A DNA stretch of 64,000 nucleotides, taken from contig JAURWE010000058.1 in NCBI GenBank assembly GCA_030655075.1, forward strand, positions 62,001 through 126,000, given 5' to 3'. Made by a program: the position numbers and the translations under genes. Every line of letters starts with the position of its first letter. Within the stretch, counting starts at the first letter, position 1. Positions 36,238-45,450 of the stretch are shown here, in pieces. The notes beneath the pieces were generated by a model. The model ran no database searches. It saw only the letters and a program-made list of their open reading frames with translations, and had not been told where the DNA came from. Origin of the DNA: Pararhizobium sp. Lineage in GTDB: Bacteria > Pseudomonadota > Alphaproteobacteria > Rhizobiales > Rhizobiaceae.

Positions 36238-38934
36238 TTACCGGCCCGTGATTTCGTCTTCGGTCGGCACCAGAATTTCGCGCTTGCCGGCATGGTTGGC
36301 AGCACCGATCAGACCCTCCTGCTCCATGCGCTCGATCAGGGATGCGGCCCGGTTGTAGCCGATGCCGAGACGGCGCTGGATATAGGAGGTCGAGGCCTTG
36401 CCGTCGCGCAACACCACGGCAACCGCCTGGTCGTAGGGATCGTCGGAATCCGAAAGGTTGGAAGTGCCGGCCGGGCCACCGCCATCATCGTCGTCCTCAT
36501 CGTCATCTGCCGTGATCGCATCGAGATATTGCGGTGTTCCCTGCGTCTTCAGATAGGCAACGACGTCTTCCACCTCGGTATCCGACACGAATGGGCCGTG
36601 GACGCGCTGGATGCGGCCGCCACCAGCCATATAGAGCATGTCGCCCATGCCGAGCAGTTGCTCGGCCCCCTGCTCGCCGAGAATGGTGCGGCTGTCGATC
36701 TTCGAGGTCACCTGGAAGGAAATGCGGGTCGGGAAGTTGGCCTTGATCGTGCCGGTGATGACATCGACCGACGGACGCTGCGTCGCCATGATGACGTGGA
36801 TACCGGCGGCGCGCGCCATTTGCGCCAGGCGCTGCACCGCGCCTTCGATATCCTTGCCCGCCACCATCATCAGATCGGCCATTTCGTCGATGATGACGAC
36901 GATGTAAGGGATCGGCTGCAGGTCGAACTCTTCGGTCTCGTAGATCGCTTCGCCGGTCTGGCGGTCGAAGCCGGTCTGCACGGTCCGGCTCATCGCCTCG
37001 CCCTTGGCCATGGCCTGCTCGACCCGGCTGTTGAAGCCGTCGATGTTGCGCACGCCGATCTTCGACATCTTCTTGTAGCGCTCTTCCATCTCGCGCACGG
37101 TCCACTTCAGCGCCACGACGGCCTTCTTCGGGTCCGTGACCACAGGCGATAGCAGATGCGGAATGCCGTCATAGACCGACAGTTCCAGCATCTTCGGATC
37201 GATCATGATCAGGCGGCACTGTTCAGGCTTCAGCCGGTAGAGAATCGACAGGATCATCGTGTTGATCGCCACCGATTTGCCCGAACCGGTCGTACCGGCC
37301 ACCAGCAGATGCGGCATTTTCGCGATATCGACGATCACGGGCTCGCCGCCGATGGTCTTGCCGAGCGCCATGGCGAGCTTGGTCTTGCTGGTTTCGAAAT
37401 CTCTGCTGCCGATCAGTTCTCGCAGATAGACGGTCTCGCGGCGCTGGTTCGGCAGTTCAATGCCGATGGCGTTGCGGCCGGGCACGACGGCGACGCGGGC
37501 GGCAATTGCGCTCATGGAGCGGGCAATGTCGTCGGCAAGGCCGATGACGCGCGACGACTTGATGCCGGGTGCTGGCTCAAGCTCGTAGAGCGTCACGACC
37601 GGACCCGGGCGCACATGGATGATCTCGCCCTTGACGCCGAAATCCTCCAGCACGCCCTCGAGCATGCGGGCATTCTGCTCCAGCGCATCGGCAGACAGGG
37701 TGGCATCCCGGGCAACATTCTTTGGTTCGGCGAGGAAATGCAGCGGCGGCAGGGCAAAATCGTCCTCTGACGGAACGAACGATGCCTGGGCCTCGCGTTC
37801 GATGCGCTGGCCGGATTTCGGGCGCGGTGCGGCCGGAACGACGCGCGTGCCCGGTGCAGCGGACGTCATGCCGGGCTTTTTTGGAGCGGACCGCGGCGCC
37901 CAGTCGGCGGCAGGGTCGACATCTTCGAGATCGTCATCATCGGACAGAATGCCGTTCGGCAGCGGCTCGCGATCGAACGCATCGGCGCCGTAATCGTCCT
38001 CGTCGTCGATCGCCATCGGCGGCGCGGAAACAACCCGGCGCTCAGAGCGGTCCAGCGATGGCTCGACCCGTTCCGACAGGCTCATGGCCTTGGCGCGAAC
38101 GGGCTCGTTCAAAGTCCCGAACTCGTCATTGTTGAAATCATAGGGCTGATCGAAATCACGGGCGCGCGGGCGGCGATGGCCCTGGAGGCCAAAAATCCGG
38201 CGCAGACGCGCCTGCCCCGTATACCAGACATGCACGACCGCGCCGAAGGCCAGCATCAGCGGTCCTTCGACATCGTCGTCGGCGTCCTCGACCGGAACCG
38301 TTCGGGCCTTGCTCGGCGCAGTCGCCTTGGGCAGGTCCTCTTCGTCCTGGTCGAGTTCGTGCGCGCCGATAAGGCCTGCGCTGAATACCAGCAGCCAGAC
38401 GGCGGGGCCGGCAAAAAGACCGGCGAGAATCGTCGCGAATGTGCCCGTCGGATAGGTCCCGGTAAACAGCGCCGGGAAACGCAGAATCATATCGCCAAAA
38501 ACGCCGCCAAGACCGTTCGGCAGAGGCCAGGTCACCGGTGCCGGAATACAGCTGAGTGTGGCAGCACCGAGGATCGAACCGGCAAACCAGGCGCCGGCCC
38601 GTGCGATGATGCGGCCGAACGGCTTGCCCGTGACAAGCACCAGACCCCAGGCGACGACCGGCAGCAGCGACAGCACACTGGCAAGCCCGAAGAACTGCAT
38701 GAAGAGATCGGCAAAGGCAGCGCCCGTATAGCCCAGAATGTTGGTCGGCTCATGGGCCGTGGCAAAGGAGAAGCTCGGGTCCGCAACGTTCCAGGTCGAA
38801 AGAGCGGCGATGGCCAGCGCCAGCATGACAAAGGTGCTGAAGCCGAGCAGAGCGGCCATTTGCCGCCAGACGAACGTGGACAACACGAATCCGTTTGAAC
38901 GGCCGTCAATCGCTGCCGGATTGCTTCTGCTCAT
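36238..38934 (-). CDS. ftsK: DNA translocase FtsK
   Basis: 898 aa. Four N-terminal membrane helices (about residues 25-200) anchor it at the division septum; an acidic/Pro-rich linker follows (about 205-400); then the RecA-like motor with Walker A AGTTGSGKSVAINTMI, Walker B VVIIDEMADLMMVAGK, and the C-terminal gamma winged helix (STSYIQRRLGIGYNRAASLIERMEQEGLIG) that reads polar DNA motifs. It moves chromosome ends during division. Start at 38934 gives MSRSNPAAIDG, just before the first helix; the frame opens 48 codons earlier without a ribosome site. Confidence 0.96.
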   Translation of the reverse strand: MSRSNPAAIDGRSNGFVLSTFVWRQMAALLGFSTFVMLALAIAALSTWNVADPSFSFATAHEPTNILGYTGAAFADLFMQFFGLASVLSLLPVVAWGLVLVTGKPFGRIIARAGAWFAGSILGAATLSCIPAPVTWPLPNGLGGVFGDMILRFPALFTGTYPTGTFATILAGLFAGPAVWLLVFSAGLIGAHELDQDEEDLPKATAPSKARTVPVEDADDDVEGPLMLAFGAVVHVWYTGQARLRRIFGLQGHRRPRARDFDQPYDFNNDEFGTLNEPVRAKAMSLSERVEPSLDRSERRVVSAPPMAIDDEDDYGADAFDREPLPNGILSDDDDLEDVDPAADWAPRSAPKKPGMTSAAPGTRVVPAAPRPKSGQRIEREAQASFVPSEDDFALPPLHFLAEPKNVARDATLSADALEQNARMLEGVLEDFGVKGEIIHVRPGPVVTLYELEPAPGIKSSRVIGLADDIARSMSAIAARVAVVPGRNAIGIELPNQRRETVYLRELIGSRDFETSKTKLAMALGKTIGGEPVIVDIAKMPHLLVAGTTGSGKSVAINTMILSILYRLKPEQCRLIMIDPKMLELSVYDGIPHLLSPVVTDPKKAVVALKWTVREMEERYKKMSKIGVRNIDGFNSRVEQAMAKGEAMSRTVQTGFDRQTGEAIYETEEFDLQPIPYIVVIIDEMADLMMVAGKDIEGAVQRLAQMARAAGIHVIMATQRPSVDVITGTIKANFPTRISFQVTSKIDSRTILGEQGAEQLLGMGDMLYMAGGGRIQRVHGPFVSDTEVEDVVAYLKTQGTPQYLDAITADDDEDDDDGGGPAGTSNLSDSDDPYDQAVAVVLRDGKASTSYIQRRLGIGYNRAASLIERMEQEGLIGAANHAGKREILVPTEDEITGR

Positions 38935-39078
38935 GTTCCGCTGCTCGCCTGTTTTCGACAACCTCGAACGGCGCATTGCGCGCCATTGGCAGCAAACTAA
39001 ACGTAAGGGGGTTAACGCCACATTAACCATGGCGGAGCGGAGGCGGCTAGCGGCCACTATATTTGCGCTGAGGCCCAA

Positions 39079-39107
39079 AAGAAAAGGCCCGGACTAGGGT
39101 CCGGGCC
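39079..39107 (-). terminator. Terminator after amtB
   Basis: GGCCCGGAC and GTCCGGGCC pair perfectly around four bases; on the minus strand TTTTCTTTT follows. It lies 79 bases after the amtB stop and before ftsK. Confidence 0.85.
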
Positions 39108-39185
39108 AAGCGCAGCCTGCCAAGGCAGGACCACGGCGGGAGAAGGAGAAGGTTGGGGGCAGCCTCAACGCTGCCCCGCAACGTC

Positions 39186-40616
39186 TTAGGAGTGGTAAGC
39201 TGCTTCGCCGTGCGACGACAGGTCGAGACCTTCGCGTTCGGCTTCGACCGGTACACGCAGGCCGACGATGAGGTCGACGATCTTGTACAGGATGGCAGAA
39301 CCAATGCCCGACCACAGCAGGGTGACGATGACGCCCTTGGCCTGAGCCCAGACCTGCGTGACCGTACCAGCATAACCAGCAGCGAAATCGGCTGTCGAGT
39401 AATCGACGATACCTGCGCCACCCAGAGCCGGGTTGACGAAGACACCGGTCAGGAGAGCACCGATGATGCCGCCGACGCAATGCACGCCGAAGACGTCTGC
39501 CGTGTCGTCATAGCCGAACTTGTTCTTCACCGTGGAGACGAAGAAGTAGCAGACCGGCGAGGCGACAAGACCCATGACGATGGCGCCCATCGGGCCGACG
39601 AAACCGGCAGCCGGCGTGATGACAACCAGACCGGCAACCGCACCGGAGGCAGCACCGAGCATGGAGGCCTTGCCACGGGTGAAGGTTTCGACGAGCGACC
39701 AGGCAATGATCGCCGCTGCAGTGGCAACGAAGGTATTGATCATGGCAAGCACGGCATAGGCGTTGGCTTCGAGGTTGGAGCCAGCGTTGAAGCCGAACCA
39801 GCCGACCCAGAGAAGCGATGCGCCGATCATGGTCATCGTCATCGAATGCGGAGCCATCATGTCCTTGCCGAAGCCTGTGCGCTTGCCGATCATGATCGCG
39901 CCGACGAGGCCCGCGATACCAGCGTTGATGTGAACGACGGTGCCGCCGGCAAAGTCGATCGCGCCGAAGCCGAAGATGAGGCCGGTCGGGCCGTCAAATG
40001 CGCTCGGACCACCCCAGAACCAAACCATGTGGGCCATCGGGAAGTAGATGAAGGTCAGCCACAGAATGGTGAACAGGATCACGGCCGAGAATTTCACGCG
40101 TTCGGCAAAGGCGCCGATGATAAGGCCGGGCGTGATGGCTGCGAAGGTCATCTGGAAGCAGACGAAAACCAGCTCGGGAATGGCAACGCCCTTCGAGAAG
40201 CTTTCTGCAACCGTCGTCACATCGACGCCGGACAGGAACATTTTCGAGAAGCCGCCGACGAAGCTGTTCAGCGAACCGCCGTCGGTGAACGCCAGCGAGT
40301 AGCCGTAGGTCACCCAGACGATCATGGCGACAGCCGCGATCATCAGAACCTGCATCAGGACCGACAGCATGTTCTTGGTGCGCATCAGGCCGCCGTAGAA
40401 CAGCGCGAGGCCGGGAACGGTCATGAGAAGCACGAGGATGGTCGACAGCAGCATCCAGGTGGTGTCACCCTTGTCGACTGTCATGGCTGGAGCAGCAGCG
40501 ACCGCTTCGGCCGCTGCCGGTGCGGCTTCCTGGGCGAAAGCAACGACCGGTGCAAGCACGGCGGCCGCAGCAACGCCCAAGCGCCCGAGAGTTGTTGAAA
40601 ATTTGAATGATGACAT
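39186..40616 (-). CDS. amtB: Ammonium transporter AmtB
   Basis: 476 aa. An N-terminal signal peptide (about residues 1-29, ending VVAFAQ) precedes an Ala-rich spacer and 11 membrane helices. DTTWMLLSTILVLLMTVPGLALFYGGLMRTKNMLSV is the Amt opening; FAGGTVVHINAGIAGLVGA contains the first pore histidine, and FGVHCVGGIIGALLTGVF the second. It conducts ammonium in and is blocked by GlnK. ATG at 40616 after GGGAGC. It lies 26 bases after glnK in the standard glnK-amtB operon. Confidence 0.96.
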   Translation of the reverse strand: MSSFKFSTTLGRLGVAAAAVLAPVVAFAQEAAPAAAEAVAAAPAMTVDKGDTTWMLLSTILVLLMTVPGLALFYGGLMRTKNMLSVLMQVLMIAAVAMIVWVTYGYSLAFTDGGSLNSFVGGFSKMFLSGVDVTTVAESFSKGVAIPELVFVCFQMTFAAITPGLIIGAFAERVKFSAVILFTILWLTFIYFPMAHMVWFWGGPSAFDGPTGLIFGFGAIDFAGGTVVHINAGIAGLVGAIMIGKRTGFGKDMMAPHSMTMTMIGASLLWVGWFGFNAGSNLEANAYAVLAMINTFVATAAAIIAWSLVETFTRGKASMLGAASGAVAGLVVITPAAGFVGPMGAIVMGLVASPVCYFFVSTVKNKFGYDDTADVFGVHCVGGIIGALLTGVFVNPALGGAGIVDYSTADFAAGYAGTVTQVWAQAKGVIVTLLWSGIGSAILYKIVDLIVGLRVPVEAEREGLDLSSHGEAAYHS

Positions 40617-40642
40617 TGAGTAAAGCTCCCTCATGGCCGTTG

Positions 40643-40981
40643 TTACAGCGCTTCAGAATTGGTTTCGCCGGTGCGGATGCGCACGGCATGATCGATCGAG
40701 TAGACGAAGATCTTGCCGTCGCCGATCTGGCCGGTCTTTGCGGCTGCAGCGATGGCTTCGACGGTTTTATCGACGATATCGGAGGCCACTGCGATCTCGA
40801 TTTTCAGCTTCGGCAAAAAGCTGACGGCGTATTCCGTGCCGCGATAGATTTCCGTGTGTCCCTTTTGGCGCCCGTAACCCTTGACCTCGGTTACGGTCAG
40901 GCCCTGAATACCAACAGCCGTGAGGGCTTCACGAACCTCATCCAGCTTGAACGGCTTGATAATGGCCATCACAATTTTCAT
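40643..40981 (-). CDS. glnK: Nitrogen regulatory PII protein GlnK
   Basis: 112 aa, exactly PII length. MKIVMAIIKPFKLDEVREAL opens the fold; the T-loop GRQKGHTEIYRGTEYAVSFLPK carries Tyr51, the uridylylation site; the C-terminal KIFVYSIDHAVRIRTGE is the second PII signature. GlnK senses 2-oxoglutarate and ATP/ADP and plugs AmtB when nitrogen is plentiful. ATG at 40981 follows GGGAAG. A sigma-54-type promoter lies about 90 bases upstream. Confidence 0.97.
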   Translation of the reverse strand: MKIVMAIIKPFKLDEVREALTAVGIQGLTVTEVKGYGRQKGHTEIYRGTEYAVSFLPKLKIEIAVASDIVDKTVEAIAAAAKTGQIGDGKIFVYSIDHAVRIRTGETNSEAL

Positions 40982-41072
40982 CTGGCTTCCCATCCTTGTG
41001 TTCGTCTGCGGCGTTTGCGGCCGTTTTTCATTGCCGGAGGACCAAAAATGTCGGCCGGTCGGCTATCTACAT

Positions 41073-41087
41073 TCAAGGGGCGTGCCA
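41073..41087 (-). promoter_or_regulatory. Sigma-54 (RpoN) promoter of glnK-amtB
   Basis: TGGCACG, four bases, TTGA on the minus strand. It matches the RpoN consensus except that the -12 GC is GA. Expected for NtrC-controlled glnK operons. Confidence 0.6.
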
Positions 41088-41196
41088 GATTCAATTGCGA
41101 CGGTCAAAATCTTGAAAAGTCATGGAAAAGTCACATTTTCACGGGGATGGGCCGGAAAAGGTAAAAAAATCGTCAATTTAAAAGTCTAAAAAATAG

Positions 41197-41214
41197 GCAA
41201 AAACAAATTTTTGC
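41197..41214 (-). promoter_or_regulatory. AT-rich palindrome upstream of the glnK promoter (possible activator site)
   Basis: GCAAAAACAAATTTTTGC has perfect seven-base arms and lies about 120 bases upstream of the -12 element, a distance suited to an NtrC enhancer. It does not match the GC-rich part of the NtrC consensus, so the assignment is weak. Confidence 0.3.
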
Positions 41215-41221
41215 ACAAATA

Positions 41222-42106
41222 TCACTCAGATGCCTTTTTACGAATCAGTCCCTCCTGAGCGACCGACGCAATCAGAACACCGGAGCGATCAAAAAGACTA
41301 CCGCGCGTCATTCCACGAGCGCCCGACGCGCTAGGACTGTCCTGCGTATAGAGAATCCAGTCGTCGAGCTTGAACGGCCGGTGGAACCACATCGAGTGAT
41401 CGAGGCTGGCGACCTGCAGATTGCGGTCAAAGATCGACGTGCCATGCGCATAAAGCGATGTATCGAGCAGCGTCATGTCCGAAAGGTAAGCAAGAACTGC
41501 GGCTTGCAGGTGCCGGTCATCCGGCACGGGCCCGGTCGCCCGGACCCAGACATTCTGTGCCGGCTCCAGCTTCTCGCGGGAAAAATAGTGTTTCAGCGAC
41601 ACGGGCCTGATCTCGATCGGCCGCGGACGCTCCCAATATTTGCGCACGTTCTCCGGAGCGCCGGCCAGGAATTTCTCCTTGATCTCCTGCTCGCCCAGCA
41701 GCGTTTCCGGCCCGGCAATTTCCGGCATCGGCACCTGATGCTCGAACCCGTCCTCATCATATTGAAACGAGGCCGAAAGCGAAAAGATCGCCTTGCCATG
41801 CTGGATGGCCACCACCCGGCGCGTGGCAAAACTGGAGCCATCACGAATGCGGTCGACATCGTAGATGATCGGAACTGCAGGATCGCCGGGACGCATGAAA
41901 TAGGCATGCAGCGAATGCACATAGCGGCCTTCATCGACGGTGCGCTGCGCCGCCACCAGCGCCTGGCCGATCACCTGCCCGCCGAAAACCCGCTGCCAGC
42001 CCACCTGCGGGCTCTGGCCGCGAAACAGGTTTTCCTCGAGCTTTTCGAGATCGAGTGTTGCGAGCAACGTCTCCATGGCAGAGCTGTTTTCGTCCGGGCG
42101 CGACAT
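41222..42106 (-). CDS. tesB: Acyl-CoA thioesterase II
   Basis: 294 aa double hot-dog protein. LFRGQSPQVGWQRVFGGQVIGQALVAAQRTV and VHSLHAYFMRPGDPAVPIIYDVDRIRDGSSFATRRVVAIQHGKAIF are TesB signatures; the C-terminal half has YLSDMTLLDTSLYAHG and LDHSMWFHRPFKLDDW with the catalytic Asp. It hydrolyses medium and long-chain acyl-CoAs. I chose ATG 42106 (GGAGGT ten bases upstream); an ATG at 42076 (METLLATLD) and a TTG at 42124 are alternatives. Confidence 0.94.
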   Translation of the reverse strand: MSRPDENSSAMETLLATLDLEKLEENLFRGQSPQVGWQRVFGGQVIGQALVAAQRTVDEGRYVHSLHAYFMRPGDPAVPIIYDVDRIRDGSSFATRRVVAIQHGKAIFSLSASFQYDEDGFEHQVPMPEIAGPETLLGEQEIKEKFLAGAPENVRKYWERPRPIEIRPVSLKHYFSREKLEPAQNVWVRATGPVPDDRHLQAAVLAYLSDMTLLDTSLYAHGTSIFDRNLQVASLDHSMWFHRPFKLDDWILYTQDSPSASGARGMTRGSLFDRSGVLIASVAQEGLIRKKASE

Positions 42107-42191
42107 TTCGACTTTGACCTCCAAGGTAGGAAGATTGCGGTAATTGATCTATAGAGATGGGGTTGAATGCTCAAGGCCGGCGGGAGAGACA

Positions 42192-43403
42192 ATGATCGAC
42201 ATTCTGGTTGCCGGTGGTGGCTATGTGGGCCTTTCGCTCGCCGTATCGGTGAAGAAGGCCGCACCGCATCTGGCCGTAACCGTCATCGACGGTGCGCCTG
42301 ACGACGCCTGGAAGAAGGATGAGCGCGCTTCGGCGATCGCGGCCGCTGCCTCCCGCATGCTCGACGTCATCGGCATCTGGCAGGATATCCTGCCGGAAGC
42401 CCAGCCGATCGAGCGCATGATCATCACCGATTCCAAAACCAGCGATCCCGTGCGCCCGGTCTTCCTGACCTTCGAGGGCGCGGGCGAAGCGGGCGAGCCC
42501 TTTGCCCATATGGTACCGAACCTTGCTCTGGTCGGCACTCTGCGCAAGGCCTGCCAAGACCTCGGCGTCGACGTTCGCCAGCGCACCGTTGCCGAAGGTT
42601 TCACGGCAACCGATCATGGCGTCAACATCGCGCTTTCCGGAGGCAGCAGCATCGATGCCAAACTGCTCGTCGCCTGCGATGGCGTGCGCTCGAAGCTGCG
42701 CGATGCGGCGGGTATCAAAACCGTCGAGTTCGACTATGGCCAGTCCGGCATCGTCACCACGGTGGAGCACGAACGCCCGCACGAAGGCACCGCAGAGGAG
42801 CATTTCCTGCCCGCAGGCCCGTTCGCCACGCTGCCACTGAAGAACAACCGCTCCTCGCTGGTCTGGACGGAACGCACTGCTGACGCCGACCGGCTGATTG
42901 CCAGCGACGATCTGATATTCGAGGAAGAACTGGAACGCCGTTTCGGCCACAAGCTCGGCACGCTGAAAGTGGTCGGCGGACGCCGTGCCTTTCCGCTGGG
43001 GCTGACCCTGGCGCGCGATTTCATTGCCCCGCGCTTTGCGCTCGCAGGCGACGCCGCCCACGGCATTCATCCGATTTCCGGACAGGGCCTCAACCTCGGC
43101 TTCAAGGACGTGGCAGCGCTCGCCGAAACCATCGTCGATGCCGATCGGCTGGGTCTCGATATCGGCTCACTTGCGGTGCTCGAGCGCTATCAGAGCTGGC
43201 GCCGGTTCGACACGTTCCGCATGGGACTGACGACCGACATCCTCAACCGGTTGTTTTCCAACGACATCACGCCGATCCGCGTAGCGCGCGATATCGGCCT
43301 CGGCATCGTCGACCGGCTGCCATCATTGAAATCGTTCTTCATCAAGCAGGCGTCGGGATTGTCGGGCGATGCGCCGAAAATGCTGTCCGGCCACACGATT
43401 TGA
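42192..43403 (+). CDS. UbiH/UbiF-family FAD-dependent ring hydroxylase
   Basis: 403 aa flavoprotein monooxygenase. FAD motifs are ILVAGGGYVGLSLAVSV at the start, ACDGVRSKLRDAAGI (DG motif) and FALAGDAAHGIHPISGQGLNLGFKDVAAL (GD motif). The family hydroxylates the ubiquinone ring precursor using oxygen. In rhizobia a single promiscuous member can do more than one ring position, so I do not assign UbiH, UbiF or UbiI. ATG 42192 follows GGGAGAGACA. It is divergent from tesB and convergent with the small Trm112-type gene. Confidence 0.9.
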   Translation: MIDILVAGGGYVGLSLAVSVKKAAPHLAVTVIDGAPDDAWKKDERASAIAAAASRMLDVIGIWQDILPEAQPIERMIITDSKTSDPVRPVFLTFEGAGEAGEPFAHMVPNLALVGTLRKACQDLGVDVRQRTVAEGFTATDHGVNIALSGGSSIDAKLLVACDGVRSKLRDAAGIKTVEFDYGQSGIVTTVEHERPHEGTAEEHFLPAGPFATLPLKNNRSSLVWTERTADADRLIASDDLIFEEELERRFGHKLGTLKVVGGRRAFPLGLTLARDFIAPRFALAGDAAHGIHPISGQGLNLGFKDVAALAETIVDADRLGLDIGSLAVLERYQSWRRFDTFRMGLTTDILNRLFSNDITPIRVARDIGLGIVDRLPSLKSFFIKQASGLSGDAPKMLSGHTI

Positions 43404-43413
43404 ACGCGCCTGA

Positions 43414-43602
43414 TCAATCCTCGATCTTACGCGCCTCTGATATCAGCATGATCGGAATGCCATCCCGGATGGGATAGGCGAGCCGCGCCTTTTCCGAAAT
43501 AAGCTCGTTGTCGTCGGGCAGGTACTTCAGCCGCCCCTTGGTCAGCGGGCAGACAAGCAGATCGAGCAATTTCGGATCGACGCGGCTTGTTTTCAGTTCC
43601 AT
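43414..43602 (-). CDS. Trm112-like (UPF0434) small protein
   Basis: 62 aa. DPKLLDLLVCPLTKGRLKYLPDDNELISEKARLAYPIRDGIPIML is the complete UPF0434/Trm112 pattern, with one CP instead of the paired zinc cysteines of many members. Eukaryotic Trm112 activates methyltransferases; the bacterial role is unproven. It starts 11 bases after the Lon-domain gene and stops ten bases from the ubiH-type gene. Confidence 0.9.
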   Translation of the reverse strand: MELKTSRVDPKLLDLLVCPLTKGRLKYLPDDNELISEKARLAYPIRDGIPIMLISEARKIED

Positions 43603-43613
43603 TGTCCAACTTT

Positions 43614-44294
43614 CTACTGAAGCACCGTGCCGATGTCGCCGAACGTGCGCGCGAGCACGATCTCGGTAATGGCAATCAGCGTCTCCGCCCGCGTCTTCAG
43701 ATCCGGCGCCTCGAGCAGCGCCTGTTTCTCCGCCGGGCCATAGGGTGACATCATCGCCATCGAATTGACAAGCGTCGTATTGCTGGCGCGCTCGACACTT
43801 TCCCAGTCGGCCTCCAGCTTGTTGGCATCGAGATAGGCCTTGAAAGCCGCCAGAAGCGCCTGCCGGTCGACATGGCTCTCATCGTCGCCGGGACTGAGAT
43901 CGGCCGTGAACGGCGCAATTTTGAAGCTGCGATAAGCTCTGTGATCGGTCACTTCGTTGAGCAGCCGGAAGCGGCAGACGCCGGTGAGCGAAATCACATA
44001 ACGGCCGTCGCCTGTCTCCGTGAACGACGTGATGCGGCCGATGCAGCCGACCTGGCAGAGCGCGGGCACCGGCGCATTGCCGGCCTCGTCGCGCTGCTCG
44101 GCGAAAGATGGCTGCACGATCCCGATCAGACGCTGGCCCGCCAGCGCATCGTCAAACAAAGAAAGATAGCGGGGTTCAAAAACGTTCAGAGGAAGCTGCG
44201 ATCCGGGCAGCAGAAGCGCACCGGCCAGCGGAAAAACGGCAAGCGTTTCCGGCAAGTCGCCGGTCTTCAGATATCGCGCGTTTCCCACCTGCAT
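43614..44294 (-). CDS. Lon substrate-binding (N-terminal) domain protein
   Basis: 226 aa standalone LON-N domain: LPETLAVFPLAGALLLPGSQLPLNVFEPRYLSLFDDAL, then IGIVQPSF and GCIGRITSFTETGDGRYVISLTGVCRFRL. There is no ATPase or protease domain. Such proteins are common in Alphaproteobacteria and of unknown role; they may modulate proteolysis. ATG 44294 is chosen over 44381 because AGGA precedes it and the extra residues look non-native. Confidence 0.9.
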   Translation of the reverse strand: MQVGNARYLKTGDLPETLAVFPLAGALLLPGSQLPLNVFEPRYLSLFDDALAGQRLIGIVQPSFAEQRDEAGNAPVPALCQVGCIGRITSFTETGDGRYVISLTGVCRFRLLNEVTDHRAYRSFKIAPFTADLSPGDDESHVDRQALLAAFKAYLDANKLEADWESVERASNTTLVNSMAMMSPYGPAEKQALLEAPDLKTRAETLIAITEIVLARTFGDIGTVLQ

Positions 44295-44409
44295 TCTGTT
44301 GACGTCCTGTCCAATCCGGCGGGCCTGGGGTACAAATCCCACCGGCCCGGCACTCTCATAGACATGGTGCGCAGCAGACAAATCTCAAGACAGAAATCGT
44401 GTCGATTGG

Positions 44410-45378
44410 TCAGGAGAAGAGAATTGACGACAGCTTGCGCCGTGCCGCAAGCGTCGCCGGATCCATAGCACCCCAGACATCGAAGAACTGCAGCAGCTCG
44501 CGGCGGGCGCCGTCATCCTGAAACGCGCGGTCGCGCTTCATGATCGTCAGCAGGTGGTCGGCAGCAGCCGTCCGGTCGCCCTCGACATTGCGGATCTTGG
44601 CAAGGTTCAGCCGCGCCTCGTGATCATCAGGATTGGCCGCCAGCTGGCGCTCCAGCAGCGCCGGATCGCCGAGCTTGCGGGCTTCGTCAATCTGATCGAG
44701 CTTTTTGAGGATTGCGGCGACTCCGGCGTCCTTCAGCAGGTCTTCCGATAGGCCGCTCAGCACCTCCCGAGCCTCGTCAGGGCGCCCCGTGGCAATAAGG
44801 CAGTCCGAAATTCCGGCAAGCGCGGCCGCATTCTCCGGCTCGGCCTGCAGCACGGCGCCATAAAGGCTGCCTGCATTCTCGATGTCGCCCTCGTCGAGAA
44901 AGCTCTTCGCCTCAAGCAGCACCGCCTCGATTTCAGCCTGCCCCTGGTCGATGGCAGGACCGGCGATCTTGTCGATGAACTGCCGGATCTGGCTTTCCGG
45001 CACGGCGCCCATGAAACCATCCACCGGCCGCCCACCGACAAAAGCGATGACGGCAGGAATGGACTGCACGCCGAGTTGCCCGGCAATGGAAGGATGGTCG
45101 TCGATGTTCATCTTCACCAGCTTGACGCGCCCGCCGGCCTCGTTGACCGCCTTTTCGATGATCGGCGTCAACTGCTTGCACGGACCGCACCACGGTGCCC
45201 AGAAATCGACAAGAACGGGCTGCTGACGGGATTCCTCCAGCACGTCGCGGGTGAACCCGGCCGTGGTCGTGTCCTTCACCAGACCGGCAGGCGGCGTAGC
45301 GGGCACGGCATTGCCGCCGTAGCTGGCAGCACCAGTCATCTGGTTTCCATAAGACGAGGCATAGGGATTGTCGGTCAT
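44410..45378 (-). CDS. Thioredoxin-TPR co-chaperone (CnoX/YbbN family)
   Basis: 322 aa. A Gly/Tyr-rich N-terminus (SSYGNQMTGAASYGG) precedes a thioredoxin domain with FWAPWCGPCKQL (Cys64, Cys67) and IPAVIAFVGGRPVDGF; the rest is TPR-like helical repeats. E. coli CnoX, which has SXXC in place of the redox pair, protects substrates during oxidative stress and passes them to GroEL. Here the CGPC motif is complete, so it may also reduce disulfides, as in Caulobacter. Confidence 0.92.
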   Translation of the reverse strand: MTDNPYASSYGNQMTGAASYGGNAVPATPPAGLVKDTTTAGFTRDVLEESRQQPVLVDFWAPWCGPCKQLTPIIEKAVNEAGGRVKLVKMNIDDHPSIAGQLGVQSIPAVIAFVGGRPVDGFMGAVPESQIRQFIDKIAGPAIDQGQAEIEAVLLEAKSFLDEGDIENAGSLYGAVLQAEPENAAALAGISDCLIATGRPDEAREVLSGLSEDLLKDAGVAAILKKLDQIDEARKLGDPALLERQLAANPDDHEARLNLAKIRNVEGDRTAAADHLLTIMKRDRAFQDDGARRELLQFFDVWGAMDPATLAARRKLSSILFS

Positions 45379-45450
45379 CTGATCTGCTCCTGCGGCACCG
45401 CCGCCAAACGTTCTTTTCCGGAAACCGGTTGAAAGCCGGTAGATCGTGGT

